From: Nautilus pompilius
Lineage: Eukaryota > Mollusca > Cephalopoda > Nautilida > Nautilidae
DNA: 64,000 bases
Reading direction: 5' to 3'
Assembly (NCBI GenBank): GCA_018389105.1
Contig: JACATO010000606.1
Coordinates: forward strand, 248,001 to 312,000
Shown here piece after piece: positions 62,216 through 64,000 of the stretch; the stretch's first letter is position 1, and each line of letters begins with the position of its first letter. The notes below the pieces were generated by a model. It was not told the DNA's origin. It saw nothing but the letters and a program-made list of their open reading frames with translations, and did not search any database. The translations under genes and the position numbers were made by a program.

Positions 62216-63011
62216 AAGCGTTGCTACTTTTACACGCGATGGAAAAAAAATCGTGAGTAGATACCAGAGACACCACCGAAAGACGGTGTAATAGGATGGA
62301 AGTCGCTGCTATGGAGAAGTTCCTTAAGCCGAAATTTTAGGCGTTAAAGCCAGTAAGGTCCCTATTATAATTACAAATGAAATATATGGAAGGCCTCTCA
62401 TCGCACGAAGTTTATCTTTTGAATGAAATACCTAAAGTAAACAAAAAGGGTGTTCTCAAAAACCTTGTTGCTTATGTAAAAGACAGAGATCATTAAAATC
62501 ACCAGATATGGCTAACAATATTGAAGATGCTCAGCTTGATTTTCGAAAAGGGAATGCTACTAAACTACAAGCGCACACGGTACTGCAATTTCAGAGGTTA
62601 TGTAATTGAGAGGAGATGACAAGTATACATACACCTGACTGACTTCAGAGAGTCGTTGATGGTGGTTTTTCTAAAATTCAACATTAGGGCAACCCCGCCA
62701 AGGATTAAAATTATGAGATCGGTTTCTCTTTGTGATGTACACTGATCACACTAATATTTAAATCTATAACAATATTATGAAACTTGCGGATAACACAAAG
62801 GGTTCTTAGTAAGTTAATAACAGCGACGATGTCGGGAAGATGCTGTCCAGTTTGGAGCGTTTCGTAAAATAGTCACATAAATGGAAAATGATATCCTAAT
62901 GTATCCGAGTGGTACATGCCTTTTCTTTGAGAACGAGTTGGCGCCAAGTAGGAGCAGGAAGCAACGGAAGAGAATTAGGGTAACATCAGGAAAAACGTTT
63001 TAAAAGTTCCG

Positions 63012-63015
<4 letters not shown>
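62216..63015. other. spacer right of the satellite
   Basis: No gene or element recognised. Confidence 0.5.
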
Positions 63016-63083
<68 letters not shown>

Positions 63084-63240
63084 TCGAAGAAGAAGAGAGA
63101 GAGAGATGATCAGAAAGAGGGGGAGAGAGAGAGAGATGGTCAGAAGAGAGAGAGAGATGGTCAGAAAGAGGGAGAGAGAGAGAGAGAGAGATGGTCAGAG
63201 AAGAAGAGAGAGAGATGTCAGAAAGAAGAAGAGAGAGAGG
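63016..63240 (+). repeat. GA-rich tract with GATGGTCAGA interruptions
   Basis: (GA)n of about 65 bp, then five irregular units each containing ATGGTCAGA or a variant followed by GA runs, suggesting a small tandem repeat grown from the GA tract. Confidence 0.9.
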
Positions 63241-63699
63241 GATGTGATGGGTGGGTGCGAGATATGCTGAACCAACAAATACTCAGTCATCCCCGTCGCC
63301 GAGAACCCTGCTGCAGGAACATGGTATCGTGGTCGTCCGAAAATTTAGCATTACGTGGGGTCGGGGGACTGAAAACCCTCCATTGTTATGCGCGACAAGA
63401 GGGAACGTTACCATAGTAACCGTATCGTCCGGCTCGGGGAAACCAGATCATGTGCTTTCGAGAACAGACTGCCGGCTTATTTTTCTGCGAAACGAGCCCC
63501 CCCCGGGCGGCATTCAAACCGCGGGTTTTCCAAAAAGAAATTCCGCAGATATTCCAGGCCGGAAATGAACGGATACTTTCGATGATCTCGGGGGCTGAGC
63601 TTCTGTCTGCCGAATGCAAAATGGAGACTTCCACGCAAAAAAAAAATCAGGTGCCCTTCGACAACAACAACAACAACAACAAAAATATGTGGGTCTTAC

Positions 63700-64000
63700 C
63701 AAAATTACTTTTGTCAGTCCAGGATTCTGGATCGCATTTCGCTTTTAATTTTTCTAAAGCCTCTCTGAGGGTAGATACGGTGTAAAACTGGAGGCAGGAT
63801 AGGAACCCCTTAAAAGCGTCATAACCGGCGGGCAGGTTCGGGGCGGACCCCAACCAAACTCCCCCTCGGGTTTCCGGTATGGCGCCTCCCCTGCCGACTG
63901 TAAACGATGTCGTCTCTCCTTGGGTGTGGATGTAGATCCCGTTCCTCAGTAGATTATCGTAATTAACAGAAACAAAGGTCCATTCTTCCAAAGTCAGAGA
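63700..64000 (-). CDS. LamG/concanavalin-like domain exon, partial at the window edge
   Basis: A minus-strand frame open to the window edge ends at 63700 with donor GTAAGA, leaving one base (phase 1). The sequence reads EEWTFVSVNYDNLLRNGIYI, GGVWLGSAPNLPAGYDAFKG and FLSCLQFYTVSTLREALEKL. A Trp-led strand, a glycine-rich loop (VWLGSAP) and a F-x-G-x-L-S-C-L-Q-F-Y strand are the marks of LamG / pentraxin-like beta-sandwich domains in secreted animal proteins. It is probably extracellular. It may belong to mucin-PAN gene B, same strand and phase, or to a separate gene running off the edge. Confidence 0.6.

Overview
This is a 64 kb window of an intron-rich animal nuclear genome. Spliced host genes, DNA transposons, tRNA-derived SINEs and many microsatellites all fit a lophotrochozoan, most likely a mollusc. 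That taxonomic call is an inference from gene architecture and repeat style; no marker here proves it. No LTR retrovirus, Polinton or other capsid- or envelope-bearing element was recognised.

Layout. From 1972 to 5257 (+) lie the last five coding exons of NDUFV2, the 24 kDa [2Fe-2S] subunit of mitochondrial complex I; a dead mariner sits in the intron just before them. Tail to tail with it, from 31284 down to 6655 (-), is the main find: a 17-exon gene whose exon phases all agree and which encodes a 1,620-residue protein. Its order is ankyrin repeats, an ARM-like helical region, a long low-complexity linker, a pseudokinase and a KEN ribonuclease domain. That is the RNase L / IRE1 output module on a far larger scaffold. 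Its introns hold a hAT fossil, a Tc1 fossil, a SINE and a perfect 77 bp mini-hAT.

Head to head with the RNase L-like gene is aquaporin AQP-A (33087-36239, +). It faces an inverted paralogue, AQP-B (43350-40027, -), which looks recently dead or dying: its second NPA reads SPI, its last acceptor is replaced by an (AAT)n tract, and TM6 is read out of frame. A second mariner lies between the two. The first intron of AQP-B holds an array of seven perfect CRE palindromes.

From 45.0 to 47.7 kb there is a broken THAP-domain gene whose intron carries an internally deleted Tigger-like element. From 49.8 to 60 kb there are two secreted mucin-like genes (both -). Each ends in the same small Cys-rich, PAN/apple-like exon, and the tails are about 99% identical over 740 bp while the repeat arrays differ (27 bp against 54 bp units). 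Then come a 50 bp satellite (60.7-62.2 kb), a GA tract, and at the right edge (-) a LamG/concanavalin-like exon that may be the upstream part of the second mucin gene.

Base composition changes near 19.8 kb. To the left the DNA is AT-rich and poor in CpG; to the right it is richer in both. The boundary falls inside an intron of the RNase L-like gene, between its first two kinase exons. Small indels recur beside simple repeats (AQP-A, AQP-B, both mucin arrays), so some apparent breaks could be assembly errors.
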